Assembly (NCBI RefSeq): GCF_030272615.1
Contig: NC_081412.1
Span: 539,735,835 to 539,799,834, forward strand
Reading direction: 5' to 3'
From: Cryptomeria japonica
Lineage: Eukaryota; Streptophyta; Pinopsida; Cupressales; Cupressaceae
DNA length: 64,000 nt
Shown: positions 35,786 through 48,134 of the stretch, piece by piece
Numbering within the stretch: position 1 is the first letter of the stretch
Layout of the letters: every line of letters starts with the position of its first letter
Made by a program: the position numbers and the translations under genes
Notes under the pieces: model-generated
Databases searched by the model: none
What the model saw: the letters and a program-made list of their open reading frames with translations, nothing else
Told to the model about the DNA's origin: nothing

Positions 35786-37321
35786 CTACTGCACTAAATC
35801 ATAAGAAGGCAAAACTGTCACACTAGCTGCATCATCAAGTGCAATAGGTGGTGTGATATCAATAGAAGGAGATGAAATGCAAGGCTCAAGAACGGGGTCA
35901 CATGTGAGAATCCCCAAGTTCAAATGCCCAAAGTTCTCCTCAAAATCTGAATCATCAACATAGGAAGAATCAACCTTATCAATAGGACCAAAATCTGAAA
36001 AAGAGTACAATCGAGATGCATGATCAACCACTCCAGTCACAATGATAGCTCCACTCTCCAAATCTCTAATGAAAACTAAATCAGGTGTGAACTCCATAGT
36101 TTTCCTAGTTACGCCATGTGTGATTTGATAGATGGAAAGAAGATTATTTGTCAAGTGGGGTACACACAACACATCATTGAAGGAGTTATCCCCAATGGCA
36201 ATAGATCCTTTCCCAATCACATCCATGTATGTATGATTTCCCATCAAAATATGCAGCATGTGGCAAGGCTCAAATGTAGAAAACATAGACTGTGAAGATG
36301 CCATATGATGAGAAGCCCCTAAATCTAGAAGCCATCTCTCTGAATCATGACTTGTAGTAGCACAAAGAGCTTGTCCCTTTCCTTTATCTATCCCAAAAGA
36401 GTGATCCTTTCCTTTATCCTTGGAAGAAGAAGTTGATGTAGACATTCTAGAAGGTAGGTTGATTATGTTCTTCTCAAGAAGATTCTTCAACTCATCAATA
36501 TCCTTCTTATAACAATGATGCTCATCATGTCCTGACTTCTTGTAATATCCACAAAAAAGATTGTCCTTATATGATTTCCTCTTAGGTGAGAATGGTGAAT
36601 CACCTTGTTGTGGAGAGGAAGATTGTGCTCCATCTTGTTGTGGTTTAGACTTAGGTTGCTTTTGATTCTTACTTTGATTCCCTTTGTTAGCCACCAAAGC
36701 TTGTGACTTTGAAGATTTGAAAATCCCCATCGTGGTCAACTTAGATTGCTCAAGTGTCAACATCTCTGTGAATGAATCAAATGAGGGAGAAGTGTATGAG
36801 GAACCTTGAGCTAACCTATGGGTATGCAAGCTAGATACAAAGGCCACATACTCTGAAGGAAGCTTGTCCAACAAGTTATAAACCAATTGAGCATCCTTTT
36901 TGTCAATTCCTCAATCATTTAGCATTGCTCTTAGCTCAGTTGCTTTTGTGACATAATCTTGGATTGTATCAAAATCCTTGGGATCCAAAGTTGTGAGATC
37001 ACTATCAAGCTTGTAGCACTTAATCTCATCAACTTGACCATACAATTTCTTAAAAATATCCCAAGTCTCTTTAATTGTTGTACACTTATCAATGTGAAAA
37101 ATGAGGTCATCTGATACATACTTTCTAAGAGTTCCAAGTGCCATAGCATTCTTAGCATGCCATTCAATTTGAGCATTAGGATCAGCCTTAGGATCAGGTG
37201 GTGCTGTAATAGTTTCATTTACATAATGAATGAGTCCTTTTTCCATTAGTTTACTCCATGCCTTAATTTTCCATGATGCATAATTATGAGGAGTTAAAAG
37301 TGGAAATTTAGGAGAACCCAT
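35786..37321 (-). pseudogene. gag-PR: TR-GAG Gag and protease (one internal stop)
   Basis: The frame starts at ATG 37321 with MGSPKFPLLTPHNYASWKIK, a copia-type Gag N-terminus. It includes LRKYVSDDLIFHIDKC and WDIFKKLYGQVDEIK. A TGA at 36913-36911 interrupts it after ELRAMLND, and the same frame continues, probably an Arg CGA to TGA change. A Lys/Gln-rich stretch precedes a damaged zinc knuckle (CGYYKKSGHDEHHC, the second Cys now Tyr). The protease follows with WLLDLGASHHMAS, where the catalytic D-S/T-G is now D-L-G. So RNA binding and protease activity are both likely lost in this copy. Gag alone would help package element RNA into particles made by a partner. Confidence 0.85.
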
Positions 37322-37369
37322 AGCACCAAAATGAAAAAACACAAGATAGAGAGAGGCACAATCACACAA

Positions 37370-38139
37370 GACAGCCCCCCAAAATACTCAATCAAGAAAT
37401 CCCCCCAAAATGGTGATTTTGGCACTTTATACTTAGTGCATATACAATGGGCCACTTGCAAAACAAGGCAAAGTGGACTTCTGATTTCAATTTACAACTT
37501 CTCAAAATGAGATCTAAGAGACTTCAACAAATACTGCTAATGATCTAAACTGAGATCCAAGCAAAATGCAAGTACCAAATATGCCAAGAATGGCCAAACA
37601 CTTGAAAATAAAATTCTACTTAAAATAACTACAAACAAATGGCAGATTATGAAAGTAGATGAAAAAATATGCACTTTCAAAAAAAATGGCACCTAAAAAG
37701 GAGTCCATATGAGCCCAAATGAAGCCTCCAAAGTTGTAAAAATTGGGATTTCATGATTTCTGAAAAACATGTATCCAAAAATCAAAAAACTCCTACACCA
37801 CTATACAGATCACAAAATTCTACCCAAAAACAAAAAAAATTGCTTGAAAAACAAGCCTAGATGAGTGAGATATCGCTATTTGAAAAATGCTTGCAAAATT
37901 ATAATTTCTGGAAAATTTCCACCGCAACGTCAAACTTCAAATGCCTCTAGATTTGGCCTCCAAAGTCCGATTTGGATGAAACAAAAGGCAAAAATGACTT
38001 TCTTGTACCTCCTTAATCCAATGGTGACCTCAGATTTGACCCATCAAGCTTCAATAATAACCTGCAATAGAAAGCTCCAAAATGCAAACCCTAAATAGCA
38101 TCAAATTTCTCTCAATTGGCAAACCAATGACACTCTAAT
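37370..38139 (-). other. TR-GAG leader region
   Basis: About 770 bp lies between the primer site and Gag with no convincing frame. C-rich runs (minus-strand G-runs) at about 37372-37400 sit just upstream of the Gag start. A long leader may hold the packaging signal; this is inference. Confidence 0.5.
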
Positions 38140-38152
38140 GGCTCTGATACCA
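38140..38152 (-). other. Primer binding site, initiator Met-tRNA
   Basis: On the minus strand TGGTATCAGAGCC follows the 5' LTR with no gap. It is the same primer class as the copia element at 9600. Confidence 0.95.
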
Positions 38153-38621
38153 TGTGAGATTTTGCCAAGATCAAGAGGCAATAGAAAGCACAAATAAGAG
38201 AGAACAAAATAGATGATAGAAATAAACTGTATTCTATCAAGATGAAAATACTGATCAACTGGATCATCAATGGATGTTGTTTATACAATGAATATGAGCC
38301 TGCTTATATAGGCAAGGCTATATGGATATGTGAGCACACAAACATGACATGTGGCTCAATAAGAAACAAGGGTAGGTAGGAAATAGGTGTGGGTAGGTAG
38401 GAGAAACAATATAATATTCCACATGAGGTGGATCACCCACTGAATGTGGAGTGTAACAACAAGATCAAACCATAAAAGGTGGAAATTCTCCTACACACAC
38501 TATCCCAATGTGGCACAAACACCCAAGTGTCTCATACCCAAACTACTATGAAATGCATGTACCTAAGTAAACTTAAGTAAGGTGTAATAATATCCATGAT
38601 GAATAATTATTTACACCAACA
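38153..38621 (-). repeat. TR-GAG 5' LTR
   Basis: It is 469 bp, from TGTGAGATTTTG to ACACCAACA on the plus strand. In element sense it starts TGTTGGTGTAAA and ends AATCTCACA. CATTT follows as the target duplication. Confidence 0.88.
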
Positions 38622-39350
38622 CATTTTTTATATTATGACATTCTTGTATTGTTATTATATATAATTAAATGTAGCATTTTCCGTCTCCTTCAACTCCTTT
38701 CCTTCTATGGATTTCACCGATTTGGGGGGTACCTACCATTCCTAGATCCTGATGTCATGTTTTCAAATAGTGTTAGGTGCTCCATAGTGAATCACCAGTA
38801 TATCTAGATAAAATTCATACCGATATGTCACACGAAGTAAGCCATATCACTCACCATATAGGTAAAAAATTCTAACAATAGTAATTTGTTGTTTTTCAAA
38901 TTTATAGCATATAAGATTATGTTTTGTACCTACCTTTCATTTATAAAAGTAAAAAAAAAAAGTTATCTTTCCTAAATCAACTCTTAGTTGTAAATTACAT
39001 AAATAAAAGGTACTTATGTAGAAATTTGATTTGAATATACATTGCATATAGGTACATGCGACTCACTAATATATAGGAAAAATATGATTGATCAAATGAA
39101 TGCTTTGAAACATTTAAATTCATTGTAGTTACTTTCTGAATTATGTAAGAAATTTACATAAATATGGATTTGACCAAAATTTGTAGATATAAACTTTAGT
39201 CTAAATATGATATTTGTTGAATTTGATACTTGTTCTTTAGTTTTCTTAGATGCTTAGAATTTGTTGTGTTTGATACATATTTTTTAAGAACATTTTTTGA
39301 GGAATTTTAAAAGAAGAGCATAATCTTTTTGGGTTAAACCCCCCAAGGTA
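38622..39350. repeat. Repeat block A, copy 1, right half
   Basis: This continues the block cut at 34617. Words such as TTATTATATATAATTAAATG, TATCTAGATAAAA and CTCATACCAATAT or TTCATACCGATAT recur at about 43790-44100 and 45115-45640. No gene is seen. Confidence 0.65.
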
Positions 39351-40510
39351 CCAATGTAATGACTTTTAAAGACATAAATATAATAAGAAATCAACATATG
39401 ACTCCTAAAATTAATTCGATAATAAATACTTTGATTAAATGAACAAATATTTTAAATCTTTTAAAAATAAATTAAAATACAATTAAAAAATAACAAGTAA
39501 AACATTAATCATAATTAGAATCAATACATAATAATTAAATAAAAAGATCTATCAAACCTATGTTTATCTTAAAGACATAAAATTTTGAATTATTCTTACA
39601 ATTCATAAATCTAAATCTAACGAACAAATGATAAACTAACAATCATGAGTGAACCCGGAAAATAAGAATAAACTAAGATGTGTCTTGGATCGAAAAAGAT
39701 TTTGTACCTTGGATTCTTTGTTTCACATAATGAATTTCATTAAATATGATATGAAATGTCACGCAAATGAGTATGGTTTTTCATTTCTGTGGGAGGGGTG
39801 TCGATTATATTTCTACTTTCCTGGTTTAAAGTGCATCAAAGAGTAAAGAAAGATAAAGAGAAAATACTTGTGAAAAAAGATGAATAGAAGCACATGGAAG
39901 GAATCAGAGTCATATATGTCTTCTGAAATTGATAAAATAGGCATGAAAGAAATGTAGACATTCCTTAAATAAATCGAGTTTAGCCATACAAAGTCAGTAC
40001 TTGTGCATATAAAAGGTCCACATGATTCCTTGGTAGATAGAAAGCTTAAGGAAAATTTCATATTAAAAGATTTTGTTCGCTTTCCTACAATAATTTGGGA
40101 AAACTGTTGAGAAGAATGTAATACATTGTCTTTGAAAAGGATAAGAATTAAATAATTGATGCGTTTGATTAGCATTGTGCAGAGTATGATAATGGGGTTC
40201 TCCTGTCCCTCCATTCTTTGCTTGGTAACATAAGTTTCCTTTCATGATATAATAAGAAATGACAAGGAGATAAGTATGGTTTTCCTGATTCCCTCATTTA
40301 ACACGCATCAATGATCAAAGAAAGATGACAGGAAATAACTTTATGAAAAAAAGAGGAGTTAATAAAATTGTGTTAAAAAGCGCAGGCATGACCAGTTGTT
40401 AGTAAGATTTTATTATGCTTGATGCAATTAAATATTAAATTTACCAACTTCCCAACTGTGCAAGAACAAATGACAGCACCACTTCAAAGAACAATGGACT
40501 CAACTGTTGC
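39351..40510. repeat. Repeat block B, copy 2
   Basis: It is homologous to 32000-33240 and 45646-46500, joined to block A in the same order as in the third unit. Shared landmarks are TTCCTGGTTTAAA, GTGCATCAAAGA, TTGTGCATATAAAAGG, GAAAGCTTAAGGAAA, TGTCCCTCCATTCTTTGCTTGG and GCAGGCATGACCAG. There is no conserved frame. Confidence 0.6.
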
Positions 40511-40955
40511 GAAAAGATCAATGGAAGTAGATAAAAGGAATGTGAGTCGTATATATCTTCTAAATTTGTTCATCGAATTTTGAAACAAATTACATTTTTA
40601 GAAACTAGACTCCATTCTACATAATTTCAAAGAAAAGAAAATTTGATTTTTGATTAATTTTCACAAATTTTAAGGGGGACAATGCTCAAATTTCTATTTC
40701 TTAGGATGTGTCCACTCTAGAAATTTGTAAAAAGTCATTTATCCATAAAAAATTTAGTCAGGAAAATTGGCATAAAATACATGGTCTTAATTAGTTTCTG
40801 ACTAGAGAGATTTTCAAAATTTTAAAAAAATGTTAACATTTTAGTGCGACCACATTTGATGCTATGTTATGTTTTTTTGATAAAAATAGTACCAATTAAT
40901 GTGGTGCCATTTCTTGAAACCCTTTATAGATCATCCCTATATAGATCGGATTATT
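40511..40955. other. AT-rich spacer
   Basis: I see no gene. ATTTTAAGGGGGACAATG and GGATGTGTCCACTC around 40670-40715 loosely echo the transposon end at 25170, but the match is weak. Confidence 0.3.
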
Positions 40956-41295
40956 AATGGAATGGTTGAAGTATGGATGGACGATGACCGTGGTTGGACT
41001 GCTTGGATTCCCTTGGCTAGGAACAATAGTTTGCTTGATTCAGACATTGCATTTGATTAGATATGGGGTTATGTTCTATTTTGTCTCATTTGGCTACCTA
41101 TCTGCTAGGTGTTCTATTGTTATTCCATCTCTCTTTGGGTTTTGTTCGTCCTCTATTTGGCTCGTTCCAAATCTGATTTGGTTGATGTTGTTCCATCCTT
41201 CTATGGGGCTTTGTTCGTCCCCTATTTGACAAATTCTTGAACTGATATATTGATGTTGTAAGGTTGATTTATTATATTTAATCCAAAAAAAAAAC
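40956..41295 (+). mobile_element. Possible 3' end of a truncated retroposon
   Basis: A GC-richer block ends in TTTAATCC followed by a run of ten A at about 41286-41295, like the tail of a non-LTR retroposon. An imperfect internal repeat (TTGTTCGTCCTCTATTTGG and TTTGTTCGTCCCCTATTTGAC) lies about 78 bp apart. Frames over it (for example MEWLKYGWTMTVVGLLG) have no recognised domain. No target duplication was found. Confidence 0.3.
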
Positions 41296-43379
41296 CTTAG
41301 TCTCCACCATTTAAAAAAAATTTAGTAATTGAAAAATTATATTCAGAGCATTTCAACTCTTTATCTTATTGCATCTTCAAATTTTAAGTGTACCTATCTT
41401 CAATTTCTCATTGAAGTTTAGACTTTGCTGATTTCAGAAAAAGAGTAGCATCTTAAGACCCCTTTTTGGTGCCCCATCTTCATGCACTTACCCCTAACTA
41501 ATACATAATTAGATAATTGTCCTAAAATTACTTTGATAGCACATTTTTATTTGACATTGTTGTTTGCAATGCTTTCCATTGCCCATGCAACACTTTGTGC
41601 CATATGTGTACCTACTCTATGTTGTTTGTATTATTCATTATGCTAGTCACATGACACCTTACATCATCTATGTCGTACTTTCCACTGATGACACAATATT
41701 TTACATTGATTGTGTGGTACATGCATGACGTGATACTTTGTGCAGTTAGTATGATGCATCATGTCAATTGTGTGACATAGCTCTAGACCTTGCATGTAGC
41801 ACTTTTCATCACTTGATTGGGTGCACTATGTCATTCACATGGTTTTTTACAAAGTCAAATTGGTGTACTACAACATTACTGTAGTTTTATGCCTGATGAA
41901 CATTATATGCATCTTGTTGATGCCATGGTCTCCTAAGTGTGTAGTTCATATTTTCAATTGCATCCTTCTCATTCACATATTAGTTTTGTCTTTTCTCTAC
42001 CTTGGTCATCTAACTTCAAACTAAAATTCTCCAATAACTAATGCATTTTCTTACCCCAATTTGATGGGGTCATTACTCCTAGCCTAATGTTTGAAAATAA
42101 AACTTCTTTACATCATCAAAAACATCTCAAAGAGATCTAGTTTTTGTCTCTCTAAACCCTACCTCTAAAAATGGTTATAAAAATTTGATGCTTGTTTCGA
42201 TCCCAAATTCAACATTTTAGACCTCTAAAAATGTAATTTTTGAAATGTAGAAAATAATAAATAAAATTAGTTTTTACAATTTTTGATTTGTCACTAATCT
42301 AAATCATTAGTGGCCTCATTTGAACTTTAAATGTGCCTATTTCCTTTCCATTTTTTCTTTTCTTAGCATATATTTCCTATCATGAAATTTTCCTTCAACC
42401 TTGTTTTCTCACCAATCTCCTCAGGGGGTATCAATCTTACATCTGCTCTATAAATAAGGTATATTGCCCATTATTTTTTCTTTGAAACAATGTCATAAAA
42501 AAGGCATAATCTCAAAGAGGGGCAAAAAGTAGTCTAAATTTGACTATACATGTTTCATTGTGCCATTCTTATCGTTTTTCATGTATCTATGTTAATTAAA
42601 TATTTAATTAATTATTAAATTGAATTAATTTTCCTCTAATAATTAATTTTTTTTTAGTTACATTATAATTTGATTACCCTTTTCTATCCATTATTAATTA
42701 AATATTTTATCTAACTAATTTCACTATTTTTATCTCAATATTAATTAAATAATTTTATCATGTAATTAATATTCTCCAATAAGTAATTATTGAAACTTAT
42801 TTAATTAGCTAACACTTCTTCCAAAATTAAATAAATTTCAAATAAGTTTATTTAATTTCCCACCTCAAATTAATAAAGTAAATATTTTATTTATTTTGTC
42901 TATGCATTTACATCTTACCTTATACTTCCACCTCATCAATCCATGTGCATTATTGGTCCTACCCTTTCAAAAATATTCTTATTTATTGATCTTTTTGTTT
43001 AATACCCACCATTAATCAAATAATATGTGAGCCATAGGAATAAGAGCTTCACTTACTCATTTTCCCTGGCTAGCACTTTTTAGTAATTATACTACTTTCA
43101 AATTATCAATCATTATCATTATGAAGAGCTAGTACTATCACTATCAATTATTCATTATCAATCATCAAACCTTCATACTATCATGTTGATATCAAAGTTA
43201 TCCTACAAAATCTAAAAGAAAATATACATCAAGCATTCAAGAAAATCTCAAGTAACGATAGAATCTCTTACTTGATCTTTATGTTAATATTATTTCTTAT
43301 CACTTGATTTGTGCATAAATGTTAAGCTTCATTTCGCGAGCATGTGGATCGTGAGTTTGGATCTTGCATTGCATTGTTT
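41296..43379. other. AT-rich spacer; inverse transposon-end match at 41430-41520
   Basis: No gene is recognised. The segment CTGATTTCAGAAAAAG, CTTAAGACCCCTTTTTGG, GCCCCATCTTCATGCAC, TTACCCCTAAC is the approximate inverse of 25170-25270. From 42590 to 42900 AATTAATTA-type words dominate. Confidence 0.35.
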
Positions 43380-44600
43380 TCATTATTTTGATTCACATTT
43401 TCATACATTCACATGGAGCATCTTTCCCTACCCACTATTTTTTATGACATCAATGTCTTACTTGATTCATGTATTTTCCCCTTCAACGTCATTTAAGATC
43501 TATATTACCACTAGGGATCTATTATATTTCTCACATCTATTGTGTCCTAAAACTCTTGGATCCTAAATTAGAGGCATATGCCCACCCTAGAGCTTTATAT
43601 ACATTCACAAATTTTCTTGGTCATTAAGGACTATATCACCATTCTTCTTTTACCCATATTAAGATAATTGTTATAGCTTCCAGACCATTTGACATTTCAA
43701 AACTTATATTTTTGGTATTTTACATGATTATTACATAGTTTATTGTTCATGCTATTTCTCTACATGATTTATATTCCGACATACTTATCTTCATATTATA
43801 TTTACTTTAGTGTACAATTTTCCCTCTCCCTTGATTTCTTTCCTCCTATGTATTTCATCAATTCTAGGGGCACTTACCACCACTAAAGTTTGTATGTAAA
43901 ATTTTTAAATAGTGATAGGTTTTCTATGCAAATTGCCACCATATCTAGATAAAACTCATACCAATATCCAACAAAACTTTCCAACCCATATCACTACTAT
44001 CACTCTCCATAGACTTAAACTTTCTAACCCTACTAATTTGTATTTTTCAAAATTCTATCTAATAAGATTGTATTTTGTACCTACTTTACACTTATAAAAC
44101 TAAAACTGAGATATTACTCCTAAATCAACACTTAATTGTAAATTACATGAATAACAATACTTATCAAGGATTTTGATTCAAATATAGTATGACATATGAT
44201 TACAATTGATTCATCAATATATAGGAAAAATATGATTGATCAAAAATATGGTTTGGAAGATTTAAATTAATTATGATTTACTTTTAAACTTATCCAAGCA
44301 ATCTACACAAATATTGATTTGACCTAAATTTGTTGATATAAAATTTAGTGTAAAAAATTATATTTGTTAAATTTGATGCTTATTCTTTAGTTTTCTTCGA
44401 TATTTATAATAGAAAGTCATGGAGATATTTTCTTAGATTTTGATGCAACACAATTATTCAATAATAAATACTTCAATTATGTCAATAAATCCAAATGTGT
44501 ATTGGATTTTTAAATGCATGATCCAGTTCGTGAAATATATGAAAGTTAATCCTTAAATATTATTAAGAATAATAAATGAAACATTAACCATAATTAACTA
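43380..44600. repeat. Repeat block A, copy 2
   Basis: It shares landmarks with 34210-34617/38622-39350: CCTTCAACGTCATTTA, TAGGGATCTATTATA, CTCTTGGATCC, TTTGTACCTACTT and TATAGGAAAAATATGATTGATCAAA. The end near 44565-44600 (AATAAATGAAACATTAACCATAATTA) matches the start of block B, so A runs into B here too before the homology is lost. Confidence 0.6.
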
Positions 44601-44739
44601 CTGCGACAATCTTTGGTGCACTTTGAAGGAGGTTGTTATTTTCCTAGGTCTCTGTGTTTGCCCCCTGCCCCCCTTAACACTTTGTTTTTCCTCTTGGGAT
44701 GATGCATGCAAGGTCTCCCATTGGTACACGCAACACCAG

Positions 44740-45645
44740 ATTTTACGACATCATTGTATTACTTGTTCTATATCAAGTGAATCGTGTCCTTTCCCATTCA
44801 ACATCATTTATGAACTATATTAATTGTAGGGATCTATTATATTGCTCTCACCTATTGTACATCCAAACACTCTTGGATGCCAAATTTGAGGTATATGCTC
44901 ATTCCAAAGCTTTATAGACATACACATTTTTTCTTGTTTATTAAGAATTGTACAACTATTCAATATTTACCATGTTAGGGAAAATCTTATACCTTGAGAC
45001 CTTTTCTAGGCCACATAATTTTCCACACCTTATAATTTTAGATATTCTACATGCTTATTTTGTAGTCCATTGTTCATGTTATTTCTTAACAAAATTTATA
45101 TTCTTACCGTTCTTATCTTGTTATTATATATAATTAAATGTAGCATTTTTTCGTCTCCTCCAATTCCTTTCTTCCTATGGATTTCACTAATTCTACAGAT
45201 ATGTCACACAATAGTAAGTCATATCACTCACTATATAGGTAGAACTTTCTAACTGTATTAATTTGTTGTTTTCCGAATTTATTGCTTATAAGATTATATT
45301 TTATAGCTACATTTTGCTTACAATTTTTTTTTTAAAAAAAAGAGTTATCTTTCTTAAACCAACTCTTAATTGTAAACTACATGAATAAAAGGTACTTATC
45401 TAGAAATTCAATTCAAATATACTATGACATATAGCTACTTATGAAATATTATGAAATATATAAGAAAAATATGATTAGACAAATGAATGATTTGGAACAT
45501 TGAAATTCTTTTTGGTTACCTTTTTTGGTTACTTTCATAACTATGTAAGAAATTTACAATAAATATTGATTTGACTGAAGTCTATAGATATAAACTTTAA
45601 TCTAAATATGATGCTAAATTTTGTACTTGCTCTTTAGTTTTCTTA
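44740..45645. repeat. Repeat block A, copy 3
   Basis: It matches copies 1 and 2 through TTTCCCATTCAACATCATTTA, TAGGGATCTATTATATTG, ACTCTTGGATGCCAAATTTG and TTATTATATATAATTAAATG. At about 45646 it joins block B directly, missing about 0.5 kb that unit 2 has between 39250 and 39795. Confidence 0.65.
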
Positions 45646-46500
45646 TATTTCTACTCTCCTGGTTTAAAGCGCATCAAAGATTAAAGATAGATAAAGAGAA
45701 AGATAAAGAGAAAACCCTTGTGAAAAAGATGAATAGAAGCACATGGAAGGAATCAGAGTCATATATATCTTCTGAAATTGATAAAATGTGCGTGAAAGAA
45801 ACACAGACATTCCTTAAATAAGCGAAGTTTAACCATAGAAAGGTCCACACGATTCCTTAGTAGACAGAAAGCCTAAGGATAATTTCATATTTAAAAGATT
45901 TTGTACGCTTTCGTACAATATTTTAGTAAAATTATTTAGAAAAACGTAATACATTGTTGTTGAAAAGGATAAGAAGTAAACAATTGATACGTTTGATTCT
46001 CCCGTCCCTCCATTCTTTGCTTGGTAACATAGGTTTCCTTTCATGATATGATATGAAATGACAAGGAGATGAATATGGTTTTCCTTTTGCATGGGAGGGG
46101 TCCCGATTCCCTCGTTGAACGCGCATCAATGATTAAAGAGAGATGACAGGAAATAACTTTATGAAAAAAGAGACGATTTAATAAAATTGTGTTAAAATGC
46201 GCAGGCATGACCAGCTGTTAGTAAGCTTTTATTATGCTTGATACAATTAAATATTAAATTTGTGCAGGAACAAATGACAGCAGCACTTCAATGAACAATG
46301 GAATAAACTCTTGCGAAAAGATGAATGGAAGCAGACAAAAGGAATGTAATATCTTCTAAACTGACGTGGAATGCTAATCGAATGGTGTGGAAGAGTGCAG
46401 GCATCCTAAAATTCTTGATTTCACACCACACAAGCTCACCAAAAGACACCGTCACTCGAGGTAGTAGGGCCACAAGATGCCTCAATACTCAGCAACTGTA
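45646..46500. repeat. Repeat block B, copy 3
   Basis: It is homologous to copies 1 and 2: CTCCTGGTTTAAAGCGCATC, GGAGGGGTCCCGATTCCC, GCGCATCAATGATTAAAGAG, TGCGCAGGCATGACCAGC and TCACACCACACAAGCTCACC. There is no conserved frame. Confidence 0.6.
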
Positions 46501-47948
46501 ATAATATTTTATTAAAAAATAATGTTTTAAGGGATCGGTTCTTATCGAATATAAAATTTTGACATCTTAAAGATGGATTGAGAATAGTTTGATTGTTTAT
46601 GGTCTTTTGTTATTAGTAACATATTGTTTGATTGATATGATTATCTATGTATGTTTGTTTATATCTCATTCAAAAACATCTTTAGATTCTCTTACTAATT
46701 TATGGTAATTTTGATTATTTAATATATATATATATGCAATAAGATTCTTAATGTAAAAATGTCAATAATTTAGTGTATATTTCTTTCAATTTTAAAATTT
46801 GAGTTATAGTTTTTATTTTAATAAAAGAATCTTAGTTTTTATTGTCTTGATAGAATAACAGTCAATCATATTTGACAAAACATTTGATTGTTAATGTAAT
46901 TACATCAATAGTGACATGCCAAGTACTATTTATTGAACACCTAGATTTTTAATGTCAAAGAATTAACTTCAACATTGTAAATAAATTAAAGAATGATGTG
47001 ATTTTGTTGAAGTTAGATCACATTCATTTGGAGGCTATAGATCCCAAGACCTCATAGGTAAATCACATTCATATGAACCAAATATAACACTTTTTAGAGC
47101 AATACAAAGATTCTTCCCACCTTTCGAAAGGATCTCAAAGTTAAGAGGTTTTGTTGTTGGTAAAAATGTACAAATAAAAAAGAATAAGAATGAAGCTACA
47201 AAGATGTTTTAGAAGAAGAAAGAAAAGTCAAATAAATAAGCCAAAAAGATGCAAGACTCCTTGTTCAAAAAAGAATAAATGAGCAAGAAAAAATAGATAA
47301 ATTTTAGGATATTACACAAGAATAGACTCATCTATTGCAACCACACCTTTACAAGATGAAAAGTTTTAGATTAAGGATGTTAAGATGGAACAAAAATGTA
47401 CAAAAGCATTAAAAAAAAGGTTCAATAATATTAACTAAAAGTGAAGAAAATGTAGTTAGATCAACCTACAATGTCATAAAAGGAAAACAAAATAAAAATC
47501 CCACAAGAAACTTACTATGTAAGCGAGTGATGATATAGTGAAGAAATAGATACATGTAATGGAGTTGTATAATCACCCAACTATATTCATCACAATGAAG
47601 CTTTCTATACAAGATTCAAGTTCGTCTTTTTAGGTCAAGGGTTTATTTAGGACGTGCAAGGTGTATCTATGACCTTGATCTACTTCTTCATATTTAGAAG
47701 ATTTTGCATTATATTGAGATCAAAAATATCTAATATCATATTTGTACCAAGATGCATCTATGACTTGATCTACTTCTTCATATTTTCAAAATTTTGCATT
47801 TTTTTGATTAATAGTATTATTACTTAATTATTTGCATGTATGGCCGTGAAATATCAAATGGTGCATTAAAAATTCCTTCCAATATTTCATTAGATGAATG
47901 AAACTAAGGTTATTCAATGTTTTGTTTATTAACCAGCCAGTCTTGAAC
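46501..47948. other. Distal 5' flank of the NLR gene; old dispersed repeat
   Basis: No gene is seen. The stretch 46770-47450 resembles parts of 15640-19170 (CCCAAGACCTCATA, GAAGCTACAAAGATG and TTAGATTAAGGATGTTAAGATGG). ACTTGATCTACTTCTTCATAT occurs twice (about 47670-47690 and 47762-47782). Confidence 0.4.
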
Positions 47949-48134
47949 GACACACACTAAGCAACATATTAAGCCTAGAGAATGTTAGTCAACTCTGAGC
48001 GTTTAACACTTTTAAGCTTAGAAGTGTATTCTCAGTGTGATCACACACATTAAGCAACATATTAAGCCTAGAAAATGTCAGTCAACACAGCATTGAACAC
48101 TTCTGAACTTATTGTGTTTAACACTTTTAAGCCT
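47949..48134 (+). promoter_or_regulatory. 93-bp tandem duplication with paired W-boxes upstream of NLR
   Basis: Two copies (about 47949-48041 and 48042-48134) share CACACA(C/T)TAAGCAACATATT, AAGCCTAGA(G/A)AATGT(T/C)AG and TCAAC. Each contains AGTCAA (47987-47992 and 48080-48085), the complement of the WRKY-binding W-box TTGACT. The copies are followed by GCTTAATGTGTGTGAT at 48147-48162, the inverse of ATCACACACATTAAGC at 48041-48055, giving a possible stem. The block lies about 310-490 bp before the NLR ATG. W-boxes are frequent in defence gene promoters; their use here is inference. Confidence 0.55.

Larger units (their letters stand above)
34618..38621 (-). mobile_element. TR-GAG-type non-autonomous copia element
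   Basis: This 4.0-kb minus-strand element has 469-bp LTRs (34618-35086 and 38153-38621, about 96-97% identical by eye). The primer site TGGTATCAGAGCC (complement of 38140-38152) directly follows the 5' LTR, and the polypurine tract AAGGGGGGG (about 35096-35088) precedes the 3' LTR. Inside is one gag-protease frame, then about 0.6 kb of unknown sequence. Integrase, RT and RNase H are absent, and the internal region is too short for them. It therefore needs enzymes supplied by an autonomous copia relative. The class is known as TR-GAG. Confidence 0.88.
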
